This document shows positions 1 to 7,780 of a stretch of DNA of 64,000 nt, piece after piece. Positions within the stretch are counted from its first letter, which is position 1, and the number at the start of each line of letters is the position of its first letter. Under the pieces are notes generated by a model. The model was not told where the DNA came from. It worked only from the letters and a program-made list of their open reading frames with translations, and did not search any database. The DNA comes from an uncultured Clostridia bacterium (GTDB taxonomy: Bacteria; Bacillota; Clostridia; Oscillospirales; Ruminococcaceae). The translations under genes and the position numbers were made by a program. The stretch spans positions 30,179 to 94,178 of the forward strand of contig CANPWL010000007.1 of the NCBI GenBank assembly GCA_947584375.1, given 5' to 3'.

Positions 1-3
1 GGA

Positions 4-822
4 ATGAGTTTATACGGCAGGATCAATGCGTCGATTATTAAATCGAAAAGCTATGATGTAACAATAGATAAGGAATGTAAAGCACAAAACAAACTGACTA
101 TCGCACTTGTTGCAGATATGCATTTAGGATATAGTATCGGACTTGAAATGATGCAGGATATGGTCAATAAAATTAACAATATGAATGCGGATGTCGTAGT
201 AATTGCGGGAGATATTTTCGATAATGACTATAATGCAATATATCAGCCTGAAAAAATTATTGATTGCCTTAAAGGAATTAAAAGCAAGTATGGTGTTTAT
301 GCTTGCTATGGAAATCATGATGTTGAGGAAAGCTTGCTGGTAGGTTTTACATTTAAGTCTATTTATGCTGCAAGTGGAAAGGAAATGGATAACTTTTTAA
401 AGAAAGCAGGTATAAAACTCCTGAGAGATGAAAGCGTTTTAATAAACGACAGCTTTTATCTTATCGGAAGGGTTGACTACTCAAAGCCCGGAAAAGAAGA
501 AAAACGGAAAATGCCTATTGAACTTGTGAATGGTTTAGATAAATCAAAACCTGTTATAGTAATTGACCATCAGCCAAGAGAACTACAAGAGCTTGCTGAT
601 GCCGGCGTCGACTTGGATCTATCGGGACATACTCACGACGGACAGATATTCCCGGGGAATTTGTTAATTGATTTTTTCTGGGAAAATGCCTGCGGCAAAA
701 TGCAGAAGGATAATATGACTTCGATCGTGACATCCGGCGTAGGACTTTTTGGACCGAATATGAGAACCTTCACTGACAGCGAGGTCGTAAAAATAAATGT
801 TAAATTCAATAGCACTGATTAG
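4..822 (+). CDS. Metallophosphoesterase (YkuE/YaeI-like), 5' end probably cut by window edge
   Basis: Calcineurin-like phosphoesterase that would hydrolyse a phosphoester using two metal ions. The metal-binding blocks appear in family order: DMHLG near residue 39, GDIFDN near 69, GNHD near 105, and GHTHDGQ near 207. These match the YkuE/YaeI group, whose members usually begin with a membrane anchor. No such segment precedes the first motif here, and the reading frame is open to the first base of the window. The true start is therefore probably upstream and the listed ATG internal. The C-terminus is complete and is followed by a clear terminator. The substrate cannot be told from sequence; this group has been linked to lipid or pyrophosphate-type phosphoesters. 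Confidence 0.85.
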   Translation: MSLYGRINASIIKSKSYDVTIDKECKAQNKLTIALVADMHLGYSIGLEMMQDMVNKINNMNADVVVIAGDIFDNDYNAIYQPEKIIDCLKGIKSKYGVYACYGNHDVEESLLVGFTFKSIYAASGKEMDNFLKKAGIKLLRDESVLINDSFYLIGRVDYSKPGKEEKRKMPIELVNGLDKSKPVIVIDHQPRELQELADAGVDLDLSGHTHDGQIFPGNLLIDFFWENACGKMQKDNMTSIVTSGVGLFGPNMRTFTDSEVVKINVKFNSTD

Positions 823-833
823 TAATATAGAAT

Positions 834-870
834 AAAGCCTTAACCTAGTTTATTTATGTTAAGGCTTTTA
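834..870 (+). terminator. Rho-independent terminator of the phosphoesterase gene
   Basis: Perfect 11-bp stem (AAAGCCTTAAC / GTTAAGGCTTT) around a 12-nt AT-rich loop, followed by a T-rich tail, 12 bases after the stop codon. Confidence 0.85.
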
Positions 871-969
871 TATTATATTCTGAATTTTAACTTGTGTTCA
901 TATATCGGTAATGTTACCGTTACTTACTAACTATTATAAATGTGAAAATAAAAAACGCATACAAAATCA

Positions 970-1093
970 GTACGCGAAATGCTTGCGGCGGCTCGCTGTA
1001 AAATAATTTTAGTATAGCACTTAATATAAACGCGTGAACAAGAGGAGCAATTCAATAGTAATTTTTGTACGCGAAATGCCTGCGGCGGCTCGC
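970..1093. repeat. Pair of 27-bp direct repeats next to the tRNA gene
   Basis: The 27 bases at 970-996 and at 1067-1093 differ at one position only. Both begin GTACGCGAAATGC and end GCGGCGGCTCGC, markedly more GC-rich than the surroundings. The second copy ends four bases before the CCA end of the tRNA-Arg gene (minus strand). The 70 bases between the copies hold no gene. The rest of the 823-1096 interval has only an imperfect palindrome (CGGTAA-TG-TTACCG near 906) and nothing else I can name. The pair could be a dispersed intergenic repeat, or scars of integration or duplication beside a tRNA. Confidence 0.7.
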
Positions 1094-1096
1094 CGC

Positions 1097-1171
1097 TGGT
1101 CTGCCCAGCGAGAATTGAACTCACATCAAAGGAGTCGGAGTCCTTCATTTTATCCGTTAAACTATGGGCAG
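1097..1171 (-). tRNA. tRNA-Arg (anticodon CCG)
   Basis: On the minus strand the sequence folds as a full cloverleaf. The acceptor stem CTGCCCA pairs with TGGGCAG. The anticodon stem AAGGA/TCCTT closes the loop CTCCGAC, which gives anticodon CCG (codon CGG, Arg). The T stem GTGAG/CTCGC carries the loop TTCAATT. Discriminator A and a genome-encoded CCA follow. It lies 46 bases after the metG stop on the same strand with no obvious promoter between, so it may be expressed by read-through from metG and then processed. Confidence 0.93.
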
Positions 1172-1177
1172 AAATTA

Positions 1178-1213
1178 ATATCCACCGAATTTCTACCGTT
1201 TATCGGTGGATAT
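1178..1213 (-). other. 11-bp hairpin between metG and tRNA-Arg
   Basis: ATATCCACCGA pairs perfectly with TCGGTGGATAT across a 14-base loop and fills almost the whole metG-tRNA gap. In the direction of metG transcription there is no U-run after the stem (TAATTTCTG, then the tRNA), so it looks like a weak terminator or a processing/stability stem rather than a strict terminator. In the opposite direction the tail is T-rich (ATATTTTTATC). Confidence 0.6.
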
Positions 1214-1217
1214 ATTT

Positions 1218-3146
1218 TTATCTTATTTTACTTCCGACAGGAATACTTTGGTCTGGGAAAATGACGCCGGCCGAGCCGTCAGGCATATCAGCGGCACAAA
1301 TCATTCCGTTTGACATTTCACCGCAGAGCTTTATAGGCTTTAAATTTGCAACAACAATAACCTTTTTACCTATCAAATCTTCAGGAGCATACCACTCTGA
1401 TATTCCCGAAACTACTTGTCGTCCGCCCCGTCCATCATCAAGCTGGAGCTTTAGCAGTTTTTTAGAACGCTTAACCTTTTCACATTCTAAAACCTCTGCA
1501 ACGATAAGCTCAACTTTGGAAAAATCATCAATAGTGATTTCAGGCAGCGTTTCAGCCTTCGGTTTTTCATCAGCAGGAGTGTTGTTTTTAATAATGTTGT
1601 TAAGCTCGTCAATTTCCTTTTCAACATCAATTCTAGGGAAGAGTACCTCGCCCGGATTTACTTCAACATCAAGAGGTAATACTCCGAACTTCTTTGCATT
1701 TTCATACGTTGCATAGTCTGACGCACCGATTTGTTCTAAAGCTTTTGGCATTGTTACAGGCATAAAGCAGGACAATAGCGTAGATGTAATTCGGATAGCC
1801 TCTAAAAGGTTGTATAAAACCGTTGCAAGTCTTGCTTTTTTTGATTCGTCTTTAGCGAGAATCCAAGGCGTTGTTTCGTCAATGTATTTGTTTGCCCTTG
1901 AAACGACATTGAAAATCTCTGCAAGCACATTGTTAAGTTCAGTCTTGTCCATTAGAGCGTCAGTCTTTTCACACAAGCTCTCGCACATTGAAATGAGTTC
2001 GTCGTCGAATTCTCCGCTTTCACGGTCTGTTATCAGCTTTTTTTCAAAGTATTTGTTTACCATTGCAACCGTTCTTGAAACTAAATTTCCGTAATCGTTT
2101 GCAAGGTCTGAATTAATACGGTTTATCATGATCTCATTTGAGAAAGAGCTGTCGGCACCGAGAGCCATTTCTCTTAAGATATGGTAGCGTATAGCGTCTG
2201 CACCGTAGCGTTCACCGAGAATGAACGGGTCAACCACATTTCCTAGAGATTTGCTCATCTTCTGTCCGTTAAACGTGATCCAACCGTGAACTGCCAGATG
2301 CTTTGGAAGCGGCTGTTCAAGAGCCATAAGCATAGCCGGCCATATAATTGCGTGGAATCTCATTATATCCTTAGCGACCATATGAACGTCTGCCGGCCAA
2401 AATTTGTCGTAATCGTTATATTCATCATTATAAAAGCCAAGAGCAGTAATATAGTTAGAAAGTGCGTCTATCCATACATAAACAACATGACCCTCGTCAA
2501 ATGTGACAGGTATTCCCCATTTGAATGTAGTTCTTGAAACGCATAGGTCTTCAAGTCCCGGCTTTATAAAATTATTTACCAGTTCAACAGCTCTGGATTT
2601 AGGTTGAAGATAGTCTGTTTCGGTAAGAAGCTTCTCAATCCTGTCAGCAAAAGGTGACATTTTAAAGAAGTAAGCTTCTTCTTTAGCCTCGGTTACTTCA
2701 CGTCCGCACTCGGGACATTTACCGTCAACAAGCTGTGAATCAGTCCAAAAGCTCTCACAGGGAGTACAGTATTTTCCGCTGTATTCGCCCTTGTAGATAT
2801 AGCCTCTATCATAAAGCTCTTTAAAAATTTTCTGAACGCTTTTGATGTGATAATCATCGGTAGTTCTGATATATCTGTCATAGTCAATATTCATATATTT
2901 CCAGAGTTTTTTGAATACCTTTACTATTTCGTCAACATATTCTTTAGGAGTAACGCCTTTTTCTGCGGCCTTTTGTTCAATTTTAAGACCGTGTTCATCC
3001 GTTCCTGTCAGAAACATTACGTCTCTGCCCTGCATTCGTCTGTAACGTGCAATAGAATCGCACGCAACTGTTGTATAGCAATGACCGATATGCGGATTGC
3101 CGGACGGATAATAAATAGGTGTTGTAATATAATATGGCTTTGACAT
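1218..3146 (-). CDS. metG: Methionine--tRNA ligase
   Basis: Charges tRNA-Met in the cytosol. The class I synthetase signature is seen as PSGNPHIGH near residue 14, and the KMSKS loop as GQKMSKSLGN near 300. A zinc knuckle is formed by CTPC plus CPEC at about residues 127-147. The C-terminal 110 residues are the EMAP/Trbp-type tRNA-binding domain (VELIVAEVLECEKV onward), giving the long, homodimeric form at 642 aa. The start is fixed by AAGGAGG eight bases upstream. Expression is from TTGATT-17-TATAAT (3188-3216). No T-box core motif was found in the leader, so control by tRNA-Met charging is not indicated. Confidence 0.97.
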   Translation of the reverse strand: MSKPYYITTPIYYPSGNPHIGHCYTTVACDSIARYRRMQGRDVMFLTGTDEHGLKIEQKAAEKGVTPKEYVDEIVKVFKKLWKYMNIDYDRYIRTTDDYHIKSVQKIFKELYDRGYIYKGEYSGKYCTPCESFWTDSQLVDGKCPECGREVTEAKEEAYFFKMSPFADRIEKLLTETDYLQPKSRAVELVNNFIKPGLEDLCVSRTTFKWGIPVTFDEGHVVYVWIDALSNYITALGFYNDEYNDYDKFWPADVHMVAKDIMRFHAIIWPAMLMALEQPLPKHLAVHGWITFNGQKMSKSLGNVVDPFILGERYGADAIRYHILREMALGADSSFSNEIMINRINSDLANDYGNLVSRTVAMVNKYFEKKLITDRESGEFDDELISMCESLCEKTDALMDKTELNNVLAEIFNVVSRANKYIDETTPWILAKDESKKARLATVLYNLLEAIRITSTLLSCFMPVTMPKALEQIGASDYATYENAKKFGVLPLDVEVNPGEVLFPRIDVEKEIDELNNIIKNNTPADEKPKAETLPEITIDDFSKVELIVAEVLECEKVKRSKKLLKLQLDDGRGGRQVVSGISEWYAPEDLIGKKVIVVANLKPIKLCGEMSNGMICAADMPDGSAGVIFPDQSIPVGSKIR

Positions 3147-3187
3147 ATTATCTTCCTCCTTCTTAGAATTTATTTGATATACAAGTT

Positions 3188-3216
3188 ATTATATAACATT
3201 TATTCGGTAAAATCAA
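3188..3216 (-). promoter_or_regulatory. Promoter of metG
   Basis: On the minus strand TTGATT and a perfect TATAAT are separated by 17 bases. Predicted transcription starts about 35 bases before the metG ATG, leaving a short leader with the RBS. Confidence 0.75.
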
Positions 3217-3249
3217 GTGAAAAGCTAATGTTGAACATTGATTAAGACA

Positions 3250-3357
3250 AAAAATATGCAGCACCTATTGGCACTGCAACAAAATAAAAAAACTATGTGT
3301 AGAACAAAAGAAAGGAGACAACAAAACGAATGTTAATTTAAAATATAAATTAACATC
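3250..3357 (-). ncRNA. Candidate small RNA (~108 nt) with an anti-Shine-Dalgarno segment
   Basis: A consensus promoter (TTGACT-17-TATAAT at 3364-3392) would start a transcript near 3357. It opens with a hairpin (TGTTAATTTA / TAAATTAACA, 3331-3355). A pyrimidine-rich single-stranded stretch containing TCTCCTTTCTTTTG follows, then a terminator hairpin (TGCAGTGCC-AATA-GGTGCTGCA, 3257-3278) with a run of six Us. No ORF fits inside on this strand. Promoter, two stems, an exposed UCUCCUUUCUU complementary to AAGGAGA-type ribosome binding sites, and an intrinsic terminator make a compact trans-acting sRNA design. This is inferred from sequence alone; a short metG attenuated leader is the main alternative, but metG has its own downstream promoter. 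Confidence 0.6.
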
Positions 3358-3363
3358 ATCTGT

Positions 3364-3392
3364 ATTATATTACATGAAGTAAAATAAGTCAA
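3364..3392 (-). promoter_or_regulatory. Strong promoter of the candidate small RNA
   Basis: TTGACT-17-TATAAT on the minus strand, close to the sigma-A consensus. It is separated from metG by the terminator at 3257-3278. Confidence 0.75.
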
Positions 3393-3497
3393 GCGAATAT
3401 CCGATTTTTAACCAAATTGTATTTTATTTTGTAACCTTTTGGGGTGAAAATGTAATTAAATATGATTATATTACAAAAGTGTTTCTTTTCAAAGAAA

Positions 3498-3572
3498 AAA
3501 GAGAGCTTAATTTAATGTTAATCGCAATATGCAAACTCATATAAATTGCAAAAAACATTTTAAGCTCTCTTT
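3498..3572 (-). terminator. Long-loop terminator after the DUF378 gene
   Basis: A perfect 13-bp inverted repeat (AAAGAGAGCTTAA / TTAAGCTCTCTTT) encloses about 49 bases. In the minus direction the 3' arm runs into a T-run (CTCTCTTTTTTC), as expected for termination 20 bases after the DUF378 stop. The loop is unusually long for an intrinsic terminator. Confidence 0.65.
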
Positions 3573-3593
3573 TGTCCTTTCAAAAAAGATTCC

Positions 3594-3812
3594 TTAGCGG
3601 CTTCCGTGAGCTTCGGCAAGAGGACTTTCTCTTTTGAAAAATAACGATATGCACCATAGTGCCGAAATTGCAACAAGTGCATATACAATTCTGCTGATAA
3701 CTGCGGCAGAGCCTCCGAAAAGGAAAGCTACAAGGTCAAACTGAAAGACTGCTATAAGTCCCCAGTTGATACCGCCTATGATCAACAGAAGCATAGCGAT
3801 TTTATCTAACAT
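3594..3812 (-). CDS. DUF378 (YuzA-like) small membrane protein
   Basis: A 72-residue inner-membrane protein of unknown function. I start it at the ATG at 3812, not the longer ORF start, because CGGAGGTG lies about eight bases upstream. The family signature IIGGINWGL is seen near residue 12, followed by a second hydrophobic helix (IVYALVAISALWCISLF). Two transmembrane segments and a short charged tail match DUF378 in size and layout. It is monocistronic, between a divergent sugar operon and the long-loop terminator. Confidence 0.85.
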   Translation of the reverse strand: MLDKIAMLLLIIGGINWGLIAVFQFDLVAFLFGGSAAVISRIVYALVAISALWCISLFFKRESPLAEAHGSR

Positions 3813-3927
3813 AATAAAACACCTCCGACACAAAACTGTTTAATGTTTTGTGTGTAATCTTATTATGTCTTTTAAAACTCTAAATATTCATTTATAATAA
3901 AAATTTTTGAACATATATTAAATACAA

Positions 3928-3956
3928 TAGACAAAAAATCTTATATATGATATAAT
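3928..3956 (+). promoter_or_regulatory. Promoter of the epimerase/cellobiose phosphorylase pair
   Basis: TAGACA-17-TATAAT, giving a start near 3963 and a leader of about 50 bases before the TTG start at 4013. Confidence 0.65.
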
Positions 3957-4012
3957 TACATAGATTTGCGATCAATTTTGATTTTAAACTATTTATAAAA
4001 GGAGAGAAAGTA

Positions 4013-5026
4013 TTGTCGACAGCAGAAAAAATACTTTTTAAAAATCAGGAATGTGTAATGCTTAGAGCCGACAGATACACAGCAATTGTTGCCAATCAAA
4101 CGGGTTCAAGCGTTTTAAGGCTGCGTGATGAAGAATTAAAGGTCGAGGTTTTCAGATATAAGGACGATGTAACTATGGAAACAATTGACCAAGCCCGAGA
4201 AATTTGGGGGCTTCCCACCCTTTATTTGCCAAACAGATTTGACGGCGGAGTTTTAAGAACTTCTGACGCTGTTTATAATCTTCCGATTAACGAGATCGAA
4301 TTCAACAATTATCTTCACGGATTTGTTCAAAATCGTGTTCATAAAATAAAAGAACTTTATGCCGACAAGGAAAATGATACGGCGGTCTTGGTGACTTGTT
4401 ATGATTATGATGAAAACGACGAGTTCTTTAAATTTTTACCGCTGAAATTTAAAATTTCATACACCTTTACTCTTTCAAAGGACGGGCTTAAACAGGAAAT
4501 AAAGCTGACAAGCTTAGCTGAAAAGATGCTGCCTGTATCTATTTGCACCCATACCTGTATTAATGCTCCTTTCTGTGACGGAGGAAATGAGGCGGATATG
4601 GTTTTGTCTGTGCCTGTTGAAAAGAAGTGCGAACTTGATGAGAGAAATCTTCCGACTGAAAAACTGACAGGGCTTTCAGATTGGGATAAAGAATACAAAA
4701 ACGGGGTTAAAATGCCCACCTTGCAGGACATTTCAAACGATATGTATACAGCTTGTATGAACAAGCTTGACGGTGAGGACTTTTACGGATGTTATATGAC
4801 AGACATAAAAAAGGGTATTCAGATTTGTAACGAGGTCTCTAAGGAGTTTAAGTTCTGGAACATATGGAATGACAAGGGTAATAAGGGGTATTTCTGTCCT
4901 GAACCGATGACAGCTATGATAAATGCTCCTAATCTTTCGCTTGAGTGTGAGATAAGCGGTTATACAGAGCTTTCTAAGGGTGAAACCTTTTCATGCTGGC
5001 AGAGGTTTTTCACAAAAAGGTGTTAA
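4013..5026 (+). CDS. Aldose 1-epimerase family protein (galactose mutarotase-like)
   Basis: A 337-residue protein with the galactose-mutarotase beta-sandwich fold, likely acting on the anomeric centre of a sugar in the cytosol. Visible family blocks are LPTLYLPNRFDGGV near residue 67, LHGFVQNR near 102 and the C-terminal PEPMTAMINAPN near 298, the usual site of the catalytic glutamate. The start is TTG, placed by AAGGAGAG six bases before it; there is no nearby in-frame ATG. It lies about 125 bases upstream of cellobiose phosphorylase on the same strand. Supplying the correct anomer for phosphorolysis or for later sugar kinases is a reasonable inference. The exact substrate is unknown. Confidence 0.8.
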   Translation: MSTAEKILFKNQECVMLRADRYTAIVANQTGSSVLRLRDEELKVEVFRYKDDVTMETIDQAREIWGLPTLYLPNRFDGGVLRTSDAVYNLPINEIEFNNYLHGFVQNRVHKIKELYADKENDTAVLVTCYDYDENDEFFKFLPLKFKISYTFTLSKDGLKQEIKLTSLAEKMLPVSICTHTCINAPFCDGGNEADMVLSVPVEKKCELDERNLPTEKLTGLSDWDKEYKNGVKMPTLQDISNDMYTACMNKLDGEDFYGCYMTDIKKGIQICNEVSKEFKFWNIWNDKGNKGYFCPEPMTAMINAPNLSLECEISGYTELSKGETFSCWQRFFTKRC

Positions 5027-5152
5027 TAATCATATAAGAATTAAAGGCAATAACAGTAAGATTTGTTATGCCTGAAAAATATATGTTATATGGGATAATA
5101 TTTAATAAGGAAATTAGCGTGAACAGATTTTCACGCAGGAATGGTGACTATT

Positions 5153-7630
5153 ATGAAGTATGGATATTTTGATGATGAAAAAAAGGAATATGTGATAAAT
5201 AATCCGAAAACTCCGTATCCTTGGATAAATTATTTAGGCTCACAGGAGTTCTTTTCACTTATTTCAAATACGGCAGGCGGATATAGTTTTTTCAAGGACG
5301 CACGTTTGAGAAGAATAACAAGATACCGCTATAACAATGCTCCAATAGATATGGGCGGAAAGTATTTCTATATAAATGATGGAGAATGCGTATGGTCGCC
5401 GGGATGGTCGCCTGTTAAAGCAGAGCTTGACAGTTACACCTGCCGTCACGGTATGGGATATACCATTATAAAAGGTGAGAAAAACGGGATCAGTGCTGAG
5501 GTAACATTTTTTGTTCCACTTAATTTCAGAGGAGAGGTTCAGAAGGTTACTTTAGAGAATACTTCAGACAAGCCTAAGACCTTTAAGCTGTTTTCTTTTG
5601 TTGAGTGGTGCTTATGGAACGCTCAGGACGACGGAGAGAATTTTCAGAGGAATTTCAACACAGGCGAGGTTGACATAGAGCGCTCAACGATTTTTCATAT
5701 CACAGAATATAAAGAACGCAGGGATCATTTTGCGTTCTATACTGTAAATTGTGATATCGACGGATTTGACACAGACAGAGAGAGCTTTATGGGACTTTAT
5801 AACGGATTCGGGAACCCTAAGACCGTTATGGAAGGCAAGCCTAATAATTCGGTTGCCGACGGTTGGTCGCCGGTTGCTTCGCATTGTATTGTAATTACTT
5901 TAAATCCGAATGAAAAACGGGATTTGATTTTCCTTCTCGGATATGTTGAAAACACTGATAATGACAAGTGGAATGATGACGGTTCTATAAATAAATCTAA
6001 GGCTTATGAAATGATAAAATCTATGAATAATATTGAAAAAGCTGATAATGCATTAGCAGAGCTTAAAGACTATTGGGATAAGCTGCTTTCTAAGTATACA
6101 GTTAAAACCGGTGATGAAAAGCTTAACAGAATGGTGAACATTTGGAATCAGTATCAGTGTATGGTTACATTTAATCTAAGCCGTTCAGCGTCATATTTTG
6201 AAAGCGGTATCGGCAGAGGAATGGGCTTTAGGGATTCAAATCAGGATTTGCTTGGCTTTGTTCATCAGATTCCAGAAAGAGCAAGAGAAAGAATTTTAGA
6301 TCTTGCTGCCACTCAGCTTCCTGACGGCGGATGCTATCATCAATATCAGCCTCTTACCAAAAAGGGTAACAATGAGATAGGCGGTGACTTTTCAGACGAT
6401 CCGCTGTGGATGATACTTTCTACTGCACAGTATATTAAAGAAACAGGAGATTATTCGATCCTTGATGAAATGGTTCCTTATGACAATGATGAATCTAAAT
6501 CGCAAAGAATGATGCATCATCTTCATCAATCGTTCTACCACGTGGTTAATAATGTGGGACCTCACGGATTGCCGCTTATAGGCAGAGCCGATTGGAACGA
6601 CTGTTTGAATTTGAATTGTTTTTCAAGCACTCCGGGCGAGAGCTTTCAGACTTCTACCTCGAAAGACGGAAAGGTTGCGGAGTCTGTTATGGTTGCGGCA
6701 ATGTTTACGTTTATAGGTCCTGAGTATGTAAAGCTTTGCGAATATAAGGGACTTGAATCAGAGGTTGAAAAGGCTCAGAAGGCTATCAATGAAATGAAAG
6801 AGAATATCATCAAGCATGGCTTTGACGGAGAGTGGTTTTTGAGAGCTTATGACGACTGCGGAAATAAGGTAGGTTCTAAAGAATGTGAGGAGGGTAAAAT
6901 CTTTATCGAGCCACAGGGCTTTTGTGTGATGAGCGGGATAGGCAAGGAAGAGGGTCTTGATATAAAGACGCTTGACAGCGTAAAGAAATACCTTGATACT
7001 AAGTATGGTCTTGTTTTGAATAACCCTGCGTTTACTAAATACTATATCGAATACGGCGAGATCTCCACATATCCTGCCGGATATAAAGAAAATGCAGGTA
7101 TATTCTGTCACAATAATGCGTGGATAATCTGCGCTGAGGCGTTCTTAGGGCGTGGAAATCAGGCTTTTGAATACTATTCAAAGATTGCCCCCGCATACCT
7201 TGAGGATATATCTGAAATTCACAGAACCGAGCCTTATGTTTATGCTCAGATGATAGCAGGAAAGGATGCAAAGCGACACGGCGAGGCGAAAAACAGTTGG
7301 CTTACAGGTACAGCTGCTTGGAACTTTGTTGCAGTTTCACAGTATATCTTAGGAATTATCCCTGATTATTCGGGACTTAAGATTGATCCGTCAATTCCAA
7401 GCGAATGGGACGGTTTTGAAGTATCAAGGGAATTCAGGGGAACAAGATATAATATTACTTTTAGAAACCCTGATAATGTTTCTAAGGGAATTAAAAGTAT
7501 CATTGTTGATGGTAAACATATTGACGGAAATGTTCTTCCTATGTTTGAAAGCGGAACAGAACACACTGTCGAGGTTACAATGGGCAAAAAAGGATTCTTT
7601 GATAAGATTAAAGAAGAAATAGCAAAATAA
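5153..7630 (+). CDS. cbpA: Cellobiose phosphorylase (GH94)
   Basis: Cytosolic inverting phosphorylase converting cellobiose and phosphate to alpha-glucose 1-phosphate and glucose, saving ATP. At 825 aa it has the family length and the characteristic opening [14 protein letters not shown]. The central (alpha/alpha)6 barrel carries [10 protein letters not shown], the general-acid region RADWNDCLN near residue 482, and the C-terminal [11 protein letters not shown] and SWLTGTAAW blocks. I moved the start from the ORF's first ATG (5141) to 5153, because family members begin M-[KR]-[FY]-G-Y-F. GH94 also includes chitobiose and cellodextrin phosphorylases. The length and N-terminus favour cellobiose, and the sugar importers downstream in the window fit that diet. 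The symbol is tentative. Confidence 0.9.
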   Translation: MKYGYFDDEKKEYVINNPKTPYPWINYLGSQEFFSLISNTAGGYSFFKDARLRRITRYRYNNAPIDMGGKYFYINDGECVWSPGWSPVKAELDSYTCRHGMGYTIIKGEKNGISAEVTFFVPLNFRGEVQKVTLENTSDKPKTFKLFSFVEWCLWNAQDDGENFQRNFNTGEVDIERSTIFHITEYKERRDHFAFYTVNCDIDGFDTDRESFMGLYNGFGNPKTVMEGKPNNSVADGWSPVASHCIVITLNPNEKRDLIFLLGYVENTDNDKWNDDGSINKSKAYEMIKSMNNIEKADNALAELKDYWDKLLSKYTVKTGDEKLNRMVNIWNQYQCMVTFNLSRSASYFESGIGRGMGFRDSNQDLLGFVHQIPERARERILDLAATQLPDGGCYHQYQPLTKKGNNEIGGDFSDDPLWMILSTAQYIKETGDYSILDEMVPYDNDESKSQRMMHHLHQSFYHVVNNVGPHGLPLIGRADWNDCLNLNCFSSTPGESFQTSTSKDGKVAESVMVAAMFTFIGPEYVKLCEYKGLESEVEKAQKAINEMKENIIKHGFDGEWFLRAYDDCGNKVGSKECEEGKIFIEPQGFCVMSGIGKEEGLDIKTLDSVKKYLDTKYGLVLNNPAFTKYYIEYGEISTYPAGYKENAGIFCHNNAWIICAEAFLGRGNQAFEYYSKIAPAYLEDISEIHRTEPYVYAQMIAGKDAKRHGEAKNSWLTGTAAWNFVAVSQYILGIIPDYSGLKIDPSIPSEWDGFEVSREFRGTRYNITFRNPDNVSKGIKSIIVDGKHIDGNVLPMFESGTEHTVEVTMGKKGFFDKIKEEIAK

Positions 7631-7658
7631 AAAAACATTGAAAACCAGAATAATTATA

Positions 7659-7694
7659 AAAACAGATGCAAAGTATAACTGCATCTGTTTTTTA
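7659..7694 (+). terminator. Rho-independent terminator after cellobiose phosphorylase
   Basis: AAACAGATGCA pairs with TGCATCTGTTT over a short AT-rich loop and is followed by a T-run. Confidence 0.9.
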
Positions 7695-7705
7695 TGTAAA
7701 TTAAC

Positions 7706-7734
7706 TTGATAATAAAGACTGAATATGTTATCAT
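7706..7734 (+). promoter_or_regulatory. Probable promoter of the ABC-F gene
   Basis: TTGATA-17-TATCAT with an upstream TG one base before the -10 (extended -10). An alternative TATAAT lies six bases further on. Confidence 0.5.
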
Positions 7735-7780
7735 TATAATGAATAATTGTATAAAAATGATGTGATATAAGGAGTTATTA

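Noticed and set aside
1261-1716. 151-aa plus-strand ORF inside metG
   Set aside because: Antisense shadow of the metG C-terminal domain.
3330-3341. Tiny plus-strand reading frame after AAAGGAG
   Set aside because: ATG is followed by a stop after three codons; the region is better read as the minus-strand small RNA.
3147-3363. Possible T-box or SAM riboswitch controlling metG
   Set aside because: No T-box core (GGGTGG-N-ACC-N-CG) or SAM aptamer motifs; the region is better explained by a separate small transcript plus a metG promoter.
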